Assembly (NCBI GenBank): GCA_900547095.1 | Contig: URFG01000011.1 | Coordinates: 1-43,768 of the forward strand | Direction: 5' to 3' | From: an uncultured Oscillospiraceae bacterium | GTDB taxonomy: Bacteria > Bacillota > Clostridia > Oscillospirales > Acutalibacteraceae | Length of the DNA stretch: 43,768 nt | In this document: one piece after another, positions 24,832-32,113 of the stretch | Position numbering within the stretch: position 1 is the first letter of the stretch | Layout: the number at the start of each line of letters is the position of its first letter | Translations under genes and position numbers: made by a program | Notes under the pieces: generated by a model | Seen by the model: only the letters and a program-made list of their open reading frames with translations | The model's database searches: none | What the model was told of the DNA's origin: nothing

Positions 24832-25385
24832 AAAAATTCAAGATTTTTACTAAAGGTCAGGCTTTGCTGGTGGTTATGGTGCTGGCTTTGGGAGCGGCGG
24901 TATGGCTTAATATGAAATTCACTTCAAAAGAAAAATATCTCGGCGAGGCTTCTTATGTTTCGGGTTCCTCGTCTTCAAAAACAGTTGCCACTGCCGCAAA
25001 GGCGAATCAGAAGTCCTCTTCAGATTCTCAAGGCTCTTCCGATTATTTCTCCGCTGCAAAGAAAAACAGGGAAACAGCTCTTAAAAAAGCGCAGAATTCG
25101 GTTGAAGAAATGCTCGATTCCGATAAGCTCACCGAGGCCGATAAACAACAGGCGGTAAAGATAGCGGGCGAAATAGCCAAAAGAATAGAGCGAGAAAATA
25201 ATATAGAAACCCTGCTTAAAGCAAAGGGCTTTGAAAAATGCGTGGCGGTTATGAGCGAAGATTCGATTTCCGTTGTTGTAAGCTCGCAGGGGCTTACCAC
25301 CGCGCAGACAATGCAGATCCAGGATATTATCACTTCTCAGACCGATATCGGACTTTCCAACATAAAAATAATTACTTCAAAATAG
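24828..25385 (+). CDS. spoIIIAH: Stage III sporulation protein AH
   Basis: A 185-residue YscJ/FliF-like channel protein that zips to forespore SpoIIQ. It has one N-terminal span (ALLVVMVLALGAAVWLNM), a Ser/Lys-rich linker and a C-terminal domain with IETLLKAKGFEKCVAVM and ISVVVSSQGLTTAQTMQIQ. It overlaps spoIIIAG by ATGA and is the last gene of the set. A new promoter follows immediately. Confidence 0.94.
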   Translation: MKKFKIFTKGQALLVVMVLALGAAVWLNMKFTSKEKYLGEASYVSGSSSSKTVATAAKANQKSSSDSQGSSDYFSAAKKNRETALKKAQNSVEEMLDSDKLTEADKQQAVKIAGEIAKRIERENNIETLLKAKGFEKCVAVMSEDSISVVVSSQGLTTAQTMQIQDIITSQTDIGLSNIKIITSK

Positions 25386-25414
25386 TTGTGATTTTAAGAA
25401 AGATGTGCTATAAT
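25386..25414 (+). promoter_or_regulatory. Promoter of the Asp23-family gene
   Basis: TTGTGA (25386-25391), 17 bases, TATAAT (25409-25414). The -10 box is exact. It lies immediately after the spoIIIAH stop, so the next gene is not dependent on sporulation control. Confidence 0.7.
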
Positions 25415-25484
25415 GATAAAAAATCACCGAAATCGTTTATTTTGGGAAAGATATTTTTATTAAAATAAATCGGAGGTTAAACCT

Positions 25485-25844
25485 ATGCAGGATTATAAAA
25501 CCGAGCTTTCGGTAAGCACAGAAGTTCTTGAAAAAATGGCACAGATCGCGGCTATGGAAGTTGAGGGCGTTGTAGAGCTCAGCAAAAAAGCTATCGATCT
25601 TAAAGACGCTATAAAGACAAAAAGCGCCTTTAAAGGTGTTAAAGCGGAGATAATCAACGGTGCCGTTCATATCACCGTTTATATCAATGTCGAAGAAAAC
25701 GCGGCAGTTAAAACCGTTGCCGAAAATGTCCAGAAAAATGTTAAGGACAAAATTCAGACTATGACGGGCACTGCGGTTACAGGCGTTAATGTTATTGTCG
25801 CAGATGTAAGCCTTAAAGAGGAAAAGGACAGCACGAAAGATTAG
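25485..25844 (+). CDS. Asp23/Gls24 family envelope-associated protein
   Basis: A 119-residue single-domain member of the Asp23 (DUF322) family. It begins YKTELSVSTEVLEKMAQIAA, with EVEGVVEL and HITVYINVEENAAVKTVAE matching the family core, and ends with a charged tail. Such proteins sit under the membrane and respond to envelope stress or alkaline conditions. CGGAGG precedes the ATG, and it has its own promoter. Its TAG stop lies within the left arm of the palindromic repeat that follows. Confidence 0.92.
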   Translation: MQDYKTELSVSTEVLEKMAQIAAMEVEGVVELSKKAIDLKDAIKTKSAFKGVKAEIINGAVHITVYINVEENAAVKTVAENVQKNVKDKIQTMTGTAVTGVNVIVADVSLKEEKDSTKD

Positions 25845-25905
25845 ACAATACAATCGGACAAATTTTCCGCTATGAGAAGTTTTGTACCCTGATTGTATTG
25901 TCTAA
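25841..25905 (+). repeat. 65-bp palindromic dispersed repeat, copy 1
   Basis: Perfect 15-bp terminal arms TTAGACAATACAATC (25841-25855) and GATTGTATTGTCTAA (25891-25905) enclose a 35-base core. The core can extend the stem with GGACAAA against TTTGTACC (one bulge). The reverse complement of the whole element recurs at 43713 with three core differences. It overlaps the stop codon of the Asp23-family gene, so it may also shape the mRNA 3' end. Confidence 0.85.
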
Positions 25906-25925
25906 GCTTCCTGAATTTTTAAATT

Positions 25926-25953
25926 AAAGCGCGGAAAATTTCCGCGCTTTTTT
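25926..25953 (+). terminator. Intrinsic terminator downstream of repeat copy 1
   Basis: AAAGCGCGGAAA (25926-25937) and TTTCCGCGCTTT (25939-25950) make a GC-rich 12-bp stem followed by further T residues to 25953. It is a strong terminator for the Asp23-family gene. Confidence 0.85.
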
Positions 25954-25954
25954 C

Positions 25955-25983
25955 TTGCCTAAATAAACAATAAGTAGTATAAT
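25955..25983 (+). promoter_or_regulatory. Promoter of the GldA/F/G-type ABC operon
   Basis: TTGCCT (25955-25960), 17 bases, TATAAT (25978-25983), directly after the terminator. A short dyad AATAAAT-N7-ATTTATT (25981-26001) overlaps the expected start of transcription and could be an operator, though AT richness weakens that. The leader to the ATG at 26069 is about 80 bases. Confidence 0.55.
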
Positions 25984-26068
25984 AAATATTAAACATTTAT
26001 TATTTATTCATATTTTCTTTAATAATTTCTGTTAAAATATGTTTAAAATTCATCTTGGAGGAATGGCA

Positions 26069-27058
26069 ATGATAGAAGTAAGCGGCCTCAGCAAAAGATA
26101 CGGCAGCTTTCTCGCGGTCGATGATGTAAACTTTTCGATCGACAAAGGAGAGATAGTCGGATTTTTGGGACCTAACGGCGCCGGAAAATCCACAATTATG
26201 AATATCATAACCGGTTATTTATCCTTAACCCGCGGAAAAGTCACGGTTGACGGTTTTGATATAGTAGAGCAGCCTGAGCAGGCTAAAAGGAGAATAGGAT
26301 ATCTTCCCGAAATTCCTCCGCTTTATCTCGATATGAAAGTAAGCGAATATCTGAATTTTATCTATGATCTTAAAAAGGTGAAATTCCCGAAATCCGCTCA
26401 TATCTACGAGGTTATAAGACTTGTAAGGATAGAAACCGTTAAAAACCGCCTTATCAAGAACCTCTCAAAAGGTTACAGGCAGCGCGTCGGCTTTGCCGCA
26501 GCGCTTATCGGAAACCCCGATATCCTTATTCTTGACGAACCGACAGTCGGTCTTGACCCGAAACAGATAATAGAGATAAGAAATCTTATTTCAAAGCTCG
26601 GAAGAAACCACACGATTATTCTTTCTTCCCATATCCTTTCGGAAATTCAGGCGGTTTGCAAAAGGGTTATTATTATAAACCGCGGTCAGATCATAGCTGA
26701 CGATACCCCCGATAATCTTTCTAACCGCCTTTCGAAAGACCACTCGCTCCTTGCGAGAATTATTTGCGATGAAAACGATATGACAAAAGCGCTTTCTTCG
26801 GTTAAAGGCGTTAAGAGCGTGCAGTCCTTAGGATCGAAAGAAAAAGGCTCTTATGATTTTGTTATCACACCCGAACCCGGAGCGGATATAAGAGCCGGAA
26901 TTTTCTCAAGGATCTCCGAAAGATCGAAAATTTGCCTTAATTTAAGCGATAATCAGCTTTCTCTTGAGCAGATATTCCTCACTCTTACAGAAACCGCAAA
27001 TAATGATGAGGCAAGAAAGCTCCTTGGAATCACAGCTTCAGAAAGCGAGGAAGAATAA
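26069..27058 (+). CDS. ABC transporter ATPase, GldA/CcmA type
   Basis: The nucleotide-binding subunit of an ABC-2 exporter. Walker A is GPNGAGKST, the signature is LSKGYRQRVG, Walker B is ILILDEPTVGLD, and the H-loop is ILSSHILSE. The start at 26069 (MIEVSGLSKRYG, 329 residues) is chosen because GGAGG (26058-26062) is seven bases upstream; the longer reading from 26039 has no ribosome site. The extended C-terminal part after the ATPase domain is typical of this subgroup. The membrane subunit starts directly after the stop. Confidence 0.92.
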   Translation: MIEVSGLSKRYGSFLAVDDVNFSIDKGEIVGFLGPNGAGKSTIMNIITGYLSLTRGKVTVDGFDIVEQPEQAKRRIGYLPEIPPLYLDMKVSEYLNFIYDLKKVKFPKSAHIYEVIRLVRIETVKNRLIKNLSKGYRQRVGFAAALIGNPDILILDEPTVGLDPKQIIEIRNLISKLGRNHTIILSSHILSEIQAVCKRVIIINRGQIIADDTPDNLSNRLSKDHSLLARIICDENDMTKALSSVKGVKSVQSLGSKEKGSYDFVITPEPGADIRAGIFSRISERSKICLNLSDNQLSLEQIFLTLTETANNDEARKLLGITASESEEE

Positions 27059-27826
27059 ATGAAGGCAATTTTTAAAAGAGAATTCAGAGCTTATTTTACA
27101 ACTCCGCTCGGATTTATAATTCTCGCGGCATATTTTCTCATTCTCGGTATTTTTTACTATGAGTATCTGTTTTTAAACGGCAGCCCCGATGTTTCCGTTC
27201 TTTTAATAGCTATGTACTCAATAGTTGAATTCACGGTTCCGATAATAACAATGAGGCTTTTAAGCGAAGAGCGCAGGCAAAAGGTCGATCAGGTGATATT
27301 CACCGCTCCCGTCAGCCTTACAAGCGTTGTCTTAGGCAAATTCTTCGCGGCTTTCACGCTTTATGCGATAGCTTTTGCTCCCACCATTATTTTTGAAATT
27401 ATTTCAGCAAGCTTTGTTTCGGTAAACTTTTTAAGTTACATCTATTCGCTTTTCGGAATTTTACTTATGGGTGCGGCGCTGATAGCCGTAGGAATGTTTG
27501 TGTCCTCTCTTACAGAGAGTCCGGTTATTTCAGCTTTTATAATGTATGTGGTTGTTTTCGCTATTTCAATAAGCTCGAATATGAGCAGTGCCATTACCGA
27601 GCGCAGCGTTACTTCCACGAGCGGACTTGTAAATTTCGCAAACAGAGTTTTAAATGTTTTGATAGTTATTGTTAAAAAATTCTTCGGCGCCATAAATGTT
27701 GAAGAAAGAATTACTGAATTTGCAAATCCCGTATTTTCGGTTGTAAATGTTATCTATTTCCTGAGCGCGGCGGCTGTTTTTCTTTTCTTATCCGTTCGCT
27801 CTCTTGAAAAACGCAGATGGGCATAA
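27059..27826 (+). CDS. ABC-2 type permease, GldF-like
   Basis: A 255-residue integral membrane protein with about six spans. It begins MKAIFKREFRAYFTTPLGF, a typical ABC-2 permease N terminus, with RLLSEERRQKVDQVIFTAPV in the cytoplasmic loop. Together with the preceding ATPase and the GldG-like protein it matches the GldA-GldF-GldG set, known from gliding Bacteroidetes and also common without gliding in Clostridia. The substrate is unknown. Confidence 0.9.
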   Translation: MKAIFKREFRAYFTTPLGFIILAAYFLILGIFYYEYLFLNGSPDVSVLLIAMYSIVEFTVPIITMRLLSEERRQKVDQVIFTAPVSLTSVVLGKFFAAFTLYAIAFAPTIIFEIISASFVSVNFLSYIYSLFGILLMGAALIAVGMFVSSLTESPVISAFIMYVVVFAISISSNMSSAITERSVTSTSGLVNFANRVLNVLIVIVKKFFGAINVEERITEFANPVFSVVNVIYFLSAAAVFLFLSVRSLEKRRWA

Positions 27827-27845
27827 GAAAGGAGGATAAAGCTTT

Positions 27846-29462
27846 ATGAAAAATAAAAAAGAAGAAATTTTAGAAAACAGCGGCGTATCCTCCGAGAAAA
27901 AATCCCGCCGTAAATTCTTTAAATCAAAAAAATTAAGAAGTGAGATCGCATTTAAAAAGGGCGGATATAATATTATAATCACAGCCCTTGTTCTTGCGGT
28001 TTTGGTGCTTTTTAACTGGATGATATCCGCTCTTTCGGATAAAGTGAACTTAGAGTTCAATATGTCGCCCGACGATACTAACACAGTAAGTCAGGAAAAC
28101 CTTGATTATATCAAGAAGATAAATAAAAAAGTAAATGTTGTCGTATGCTCTAAAGAGGATAATTATTCTTATTATATGACCAATTATTGGTGCCAGAATA
28201 AGAATGTAACCTCAGAAACAAAGTATTTTTCGCAGACCGTAACTTTGGTAAACGAATACGCAAAAGCCAATAAAAAGATAGACCTTAAATATATTGAGCT
28301 TAATTCCTCTGAATTCACAGCTCTTGCTCAAAACCGGTCGATAACAGGCTTAAGTCCTTCTTACGGCGATATCCTTGTTTTCAACGAGGATAATAACAGG
28401 TATAAAAAAATATCGTTTGACGATATCTATGAAACCTATGACGAAACAGGCTACGCTTCCGTAGCCTCGGCTTACGGAATGGACGCTTCTTATACGATTT
28501 CCGGCAATATGATCGAAAAATCGCTCACAGGCGCCATTTCCTATGTTTTATCAAATGAAACCAAAAAAGTAGCTTTGCTTACAGGTCACAGCGAAAAGGA
28601 TTACACATCCGTTTATCAGTCGCTCCTTAAGGATAATAACTATGAGGTAACTGTTATAAGCGACTCGCTTATCTCTTCGATATCTTCTGATTTCGACGCC
28701 GTTGCGATAGCCGCTCCCACTACCGATTTCTTGGAAGACGAACTGAACGCAATTTCGGAATTTTTGGATAACGGCTCTAAGCTTTCAAAAGGCCTTATTT
28801 ATTTTGCCTATGCCGCAAATCCCTATCTTCCTAACCTCAATTCTTATCTTTCCGATTGGGGAATTACTATAGAAGAGGGGCAGACCTTTGCAGCAATTCC
28901 TTACGGCAACGATCCTACAACAGGCTACAGCCTCGATACCTCGGGCAATATTTTAAGTAACGCAACCTGCCTTACAGGACAAAATGTTCCTTTGCTTGCA
29001 GGCGAGTCTTCGGATAGCTCTGTTAAAACAATTTCTTTGCTTGACGCTTATAACGGCGCTTATAAAGTCCCCGTAGGAGCAAGCGCTGATTATTCCCCGA
29101 AAACAGAGGATTACGGTCAGTATTCCGCAGTCGTTCAGGCGACAAAAACAGGCTATGTTGACGATAGGGAAGTAAACAGCTATATAACAGTCTTTTCAAG
29201 CGTGGAATTTATAAATTCCGAATGGGTCGATTATGAAAGCATTTCAAATAAAGATGTTGTGCTTGCAGTAACAGACAGGGCTTCGGGAGTCGGAGAAACC
29301 GATATTAAATTCGTTACTAAGACTGTTAAAAACGAAAGCTATAAGGATAAAATAACCAACGGCTCAAAATCCGCTGTTGTATTCTTCTTTATCTTCTTAA
29401 TTCCTATCTGCACTCTTGTTTTGGGTATATTTATTTATATCAGGAGAAGAAACGCTCAATGA
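27846..29462 (+). CDS. GldG-family ABC auxiliary protein
   Basis: A 538-residue protein with a basic cytoplasmic N terminus, a span near residues 43-63 (NIIITALVLAVLVLFNWMI), a large extracytoplasmic domain with TKKVALLTGHSEKDYTSVY and DAVAIAAPTTDFLEDELNAI (the ABC-auxiliary, IFT52-like fold) and a C-terminal span (VVFFFIFLIPICTLVLGIF). AAAGGAGG precedes the ATG. It overlaps the next gene by ATGA. The role is probably substrate handling for the ABC-2 exporter. Confidence 0.88.
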   Translation: MKNKKEEILENSGVSSEKKSRRKFFKSKKLRSEIAFKKGGYNIIITALVLAVLVLFNWMISALSDKVNLEFNMSPDDTNTVSQENLDYIKKINKKVNVVVCSKEDNYSYYMTNYWCQNKNVTSETKYFSQTVTLVNEYAKANKKIDLKYIELNSSEFTALAQNRSITGLSPSYGDILVFNEDNNRYKKISFDDIYETYDETGYASVASAYGMDASYTISGNMIEKSLTGAISYVLSNETKKVALLTGHSEKDYTSVYQSLLKDNNYEVTVISDSLISSISSDFDAVAIAAPTTDFLEDELNAISEFLDNGSKLSKGLIYFAYAANPYLPNLNSYLSDWGITIEEGQTFAAIPYGNDPTTGYSLDTSGNILSNATCLTGQNVPLLAGESSDSSVKTISLLDAYNGAYKVPVGASADYSPKTEDYGQYSAVVQATKTGYVDDREVNSYITVFSSVEFINSEWVDYESISNKDVVLAVTDRASGVGETDIKFVTKTVKNESYKDKITNGSKSAVVFFFIFLIPICTLVLGIFIYIRRRNAQ

Positions 29463-31033
29463 ACGAATTTTTTGAAAAAGAAAACGGGGATAATCTCCCC
29501 GAAACGATAAACGGCGTGGGCGAAGAAAATTCAAGTATTTTTTCCGATCCCGCCGATCACGGCGATAAGGATAAGTTAAAAAAGAACAGAAAGCTTTTAA
29601 AATTAGGCAGTGCGGTGCTTGCAGCTGCGGTCCTTGTAGCAGGGACCCTACTTATTAAAACCAAAATAAAATCTAAAAAAGGCACTGATGATCAAAGCGC
29701 CGAGCAGATTGAAATTCTTGCGTTTTCGCAGGAGGATATAAAGGAAGTAACCGTAAATAATTCAAACGGTGATTTTAAGTTCTTAAAGAAAACCGTTGCT
29801 TCTTCCGATTCTTCCTCTTCCGATACCTATGAATGGTATGTTGACGGTGTTGACGATTCTCTTACGGATTCTTCGGCTATAGGAGATATCGTAAGCAGCA
29901 GCGCAACGATGTCAGCCTCAAAAGAAATTAAAGAGATGAAAGCCTCGGAATGCGGTTTTGAAAAACCGACTTATTCCGTTTCGGTTTCTCTTGACGACGG
30001 CAGGTCATATTCCTTAAAGGTTGGAAGCAAAACTCCTGCCGACGACGGATATTTCGTTCAGACCAGCGAAACGGGCGATAAGATCTATACCGTAAAAAAA
30101 AGTATGGTATCCGCTTTTTCATTTGAGCTTTTGGACCTTGCCGACGCGTCTTATTTCGAGGCGGCGTCATTCGAGGGAGATCTGTCCTCTTATAGGGGCT
30201 CTGACGGCTCTATAGCTACATTTGACAGCCTTTCTATTTCAGGCAAGCAGTTCGGCGAAGAGATAAAAATTGTTCCCAATACCGACGCAAAATCCTCTTC
30301 CGCCGCGTCTTTTGTCGTGACCTCTCCTGTTTCCGGATTTGCGGACAGCGTCGATAAAGTTCTTCCGCTTTTCAGCTCAACGACCGTTGTAGCAAAGGCA
30401 TATTCACTCGATGTTAAACCCGAAACGCTTAAAAAATTCGGGCTTGACGATCCCGATATCGTGGTATCTGTAGTGATAGCAGGGCAGAAGAAGACCTTTA
30501 AAATAGCCAAGGTCGACGATGAATATTGCGCGGTTATAAATGACGAAAGCAAGCTTATCAAAAAGGTTTCTGTTAATTATCTTTCGGTGGTAAATACCAA
30601 AAAAGAAGATTATTATAATAAGCTTATGGCACCCTATCTGCTTTCTTCTCTTTCTTCGCTCTCGGTATCAGACGGAAAGGATAACTATACATTCGATATC
30701 GCCGTTTCCGAAAATGACTCGGGAGAAACCGAGTATACCATTAAAAAAGACGGAAAGACAATTAAGGGTGAATATTTCCAGGATTTTTATTATGAATTTG
30801 TAGATCTTTCGGTCGTTGATTATACTTCCGGAAATTCCGAAAAGGAAGCATACAAAATAACTCTTAAATTTACCGATAATTCACCCGATGTGGTTTATTC
30901 CCTCTCTAAAATTTCGGCGACAAGATATAAGTGCTTAAAAAACGGCGCGGAGCTTGGAAATATTACAGCTTCTCAGGTAAACAAGTTTATAAAAGCTTTA
31001 AAAGCCGTTTCGGAAAATAAAGCTGTAAACTGA
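29459..31033 (+). CDS. DUF4340 domain protein of the GldG-type ABC operon
   Basis: A 524-residue protein with one N-terminal span (LLKLGSAVLAAAVLVAGTLL, residues about 46-66) and two or more repeats of a domain that resembles DUF4340 (KTVASSDSSSSDTYEWYVDG, CGFEKPTYSVSVSLDDGRSY and LKKFGLDDPDIVVSVVIAG). Such proteins regularly accompany GldG-like genes in Clostridia. It is translationally coupled to the GldG-like gene and closes the operon before a terminator. The molecular role is unknown. Confidence 0.85.
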   Translation: MNEFFEKENGDNLPETINGVGEENSSIFSDPADHGDKDKLKKNRKLLKLGSAVLAAAVLVAGTLLIKTKIKSKKGTDDQSAEQIEILAFSQEDIKEVTVNNSNGDFKFLKKTVASSDSSSSDTYEWYVDGVDDSLTDSSAIGDIVSSSATMSASKEIKEMKASECGFEKPTYSVSVSLDDGRSYSLKVGSKTPADDGYFVQTSETGDKIYTVKKSMVSAFSFELLDLADASYFEAASFEGDLSSYRGSDGSIATFDSLSISGKQFGEEIKIVPNTDAKSSSAASFVVTSPVSGFADSVDKVLPLFSSTTVVAKAYSLDVKPETLKKFGLDDPDIVVSVVIAGQKKTFKIAKVDDEYCAVINDESKLIKKVSVNYLSVVNTKKEDYYNKLMAPYLLSSLSSLSVSDGKDNYTFDIAVSENDSGETEYTIKKDGKTIKGEYFQDFYYEFVDLSVVDYTSGNSEKEAYKITLKFTDNSPDVVYSLSKISATRYKCLKNGAELGNITASQVNKFIKALKAVSENKAVN

Positions 31034-31042
31034 TAAAAAATA

Positions 31043-31075
31043 AAAATGTGCCCTAAAATCTTTAGGGCACATTTT
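31043..31075 (+). terminator. Terminator between the ABC operon and rpiR-type gene
   Basis: AAAATGTGCCCTAAA (31043-31057) pairs perfectly with TTTAGGGCACATTTT (31061-31075) around a 3-base loop, with T residues on both strands. It can serve the convergent genes on either side. Confidence 0.85.
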
Positions 31076-31096
31076 AGCATACAAAACTCAAAAAAA

Positions 31097-31957
31097 TTAG
31101 TTGTTTTTATCTTTTATTTTATAATTTTCGACCGAATTTTTAGTTTTATCAAAAGTATTAGTTTTTTTGCATTTGGCCACACAAGCGTATAAGACATCCA
31201 AAATCGTTAATTGCTCTAGTATTAACGGCGAATCAACATCTATATATCTATTTGATTCCCTTAAAGTTGTGCATATTGCTATATCGGAAATTGCCGAAAG
31301 AGGCGAATTCGAAAAATCACTTATTGATATTACGGTAGCATTGTTGTTTTTGGCATTTTTTGCCATATCAACAATGCTTTTTGTTCTGCCTGAAGAAGAA
31401 ATGGCAAAAAGAATATTGTTTTCTTTAAGCAAAACGGAACGCATTTTTGTAATAATTGTATCTGTATCATAACAACTTATAGTGCTGAGCCTTGAAAATT
31501 TGACATATCCGTAATGAGCGGCTACGGCAGAAGTGCCTAAGCCTACAAAATATATAAAATTTGCTTTGTTTAAATATTCAACAGCCCTTTCAAGAACCGA
31601 TAATTCAATTTTTGATGTACTGATAACCGCTGATGAAAAATCGTGAATTTTTTTTGATATTGTTTCAAATGACGAATCCATTGAAAATTCTATAGAATAA
31701 TCTTTGAGATTCGGTGATTCGCTGTTGTTTTTTAAAATAGAAATTGCTTTTTTGAAATTTTTATAATTCTCGGTTGAAAGTAGTTTAAAAAATCTTATAA
31801 CTGTTGCATAGCTGGTATTAGTCAGTTCAGCAATTTCATAAAGACCTAAAATATATATTTTATCTAAATTTTCAATGATATAGGCTGCAATTTTTTTGTT
31901 TGACGCCGAAGAATGTTCCTTTAAAAAATTCAATTCCGTAAAAATTTGATTATACAT
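31097..31957 (-). CDS. RpiR/MurR family transcription regulator (HTH plus SIS)
   Basis: A 286-residue regulator with the N-terminal RpiR helix-turn-helix (LYEIAELTNTSYATVIRFFK, residues about 39-58) and a C-terminal sugar-phosphate-binding SIS domain (IYFVGLGTSAVAAHYG, LFAISSSGRTKSIVDMA, ATVISISDFSNSPLSAISD). It is divergent from the rhamnose-type genes and shares a 156-bp promoter region with three TTTTGATA sites, one inside its own promoter spacer. It therefore probably controls the cluster and itself. The effector is likely a phosphorylated sugar of the pathway, which is inference. Confidence 0.9.
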   Translation of the reverse strand: MYNQIFTELNFLKEHSSASNKKIAAYIIENLDKIYILGLYEIAELTNTSYATVIRFFKLLSTENYKNFKKAISILKNNSESPNLKDYSIEFSMDSSFETISKKIHDFSSAVISTSKIELSVLERAVEYLNKANFIYFVGLGTSAVAAHYGYVKFSRLSTISCYDTDTIITKMRSVLLKENNILFAISSSGRTKSIVDMAKNAKNNNATVISISDFSNSPLSAISDIAICTTLRESNRYIDVDSPLILEQLTILDVLYACVAKCKKTNTFDKTKNSVENYKIKDKNN

Positions 31958-31987
31958 TTAACAATACCTTTCAAATATATCATAACA

Positions 31988-32016
31988 ATTATATATTTTT
32001 TGATACTAAATGTCAA
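31988..32016 (-). promoter_or_regulatory. Perfect consensus promoter of the RpiR-type regulator
   Basis: On the minus strand TTGACA (32011-32016), 17 bases, TATAAT (31988-31993). A TATCAAAA motif (31998-32005) lies in the spacer, so a protein bound there would block the polymerase and give autoregulation. Confidence 0.82.
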
Positions 32017-32056
32017 TTTAAATATCAAAAATACATAATATTAAGATGTTTTGATA
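31998..32056. promoter_or_regulatory. Three TTTTGATA operator-like motifs
   Basis: TTTTGATA at 31998-32005, its complement TATCAAAA at 32023-32030, and TTTTGATA again at 32049-32056. Centres are 25 and 26 bp apart, close to two and a half helical turns. The outer copies overlap the two divergent promoters. A fourth, degenerate TATCTAAAA lies at 32065-32073. These are the best candidates for the RpiR-type regulator's sites. Confidence 0.6.
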
Positions 32057-32080
32057 TTGATTTGTATCTAAAAATATGAT
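32051..32080 (+). promoter_or_regulatory. Promoter of the rhamnose-type operon
   Basis: TTGATA (32051-32056), 18 bases, TATGAT (32075-32080). The -35 box lies inside the third TTTTGATA motif. The leader to the ATG at 32114 contains GAGGGAAG. Confidence 0.65.
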
Positions 32081-32113
32081 ATTTTAATAGTAAATAAAGA
32101 AAAGAGGGAAGTT

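Noticed and set aside
25981..26001. AATAAAT-N7-ATTTATT dyad as a firm operator
   Set aside because: Only 7-bp arms in very AT-rich DNA; mentioned under the promoter but too weak for a separate claim.
26039..26068. Upstream start of the ABC ATPase at 26039
   Set aside because: No ribosome site; GGAGG is correctly placed only for ATG 26069.
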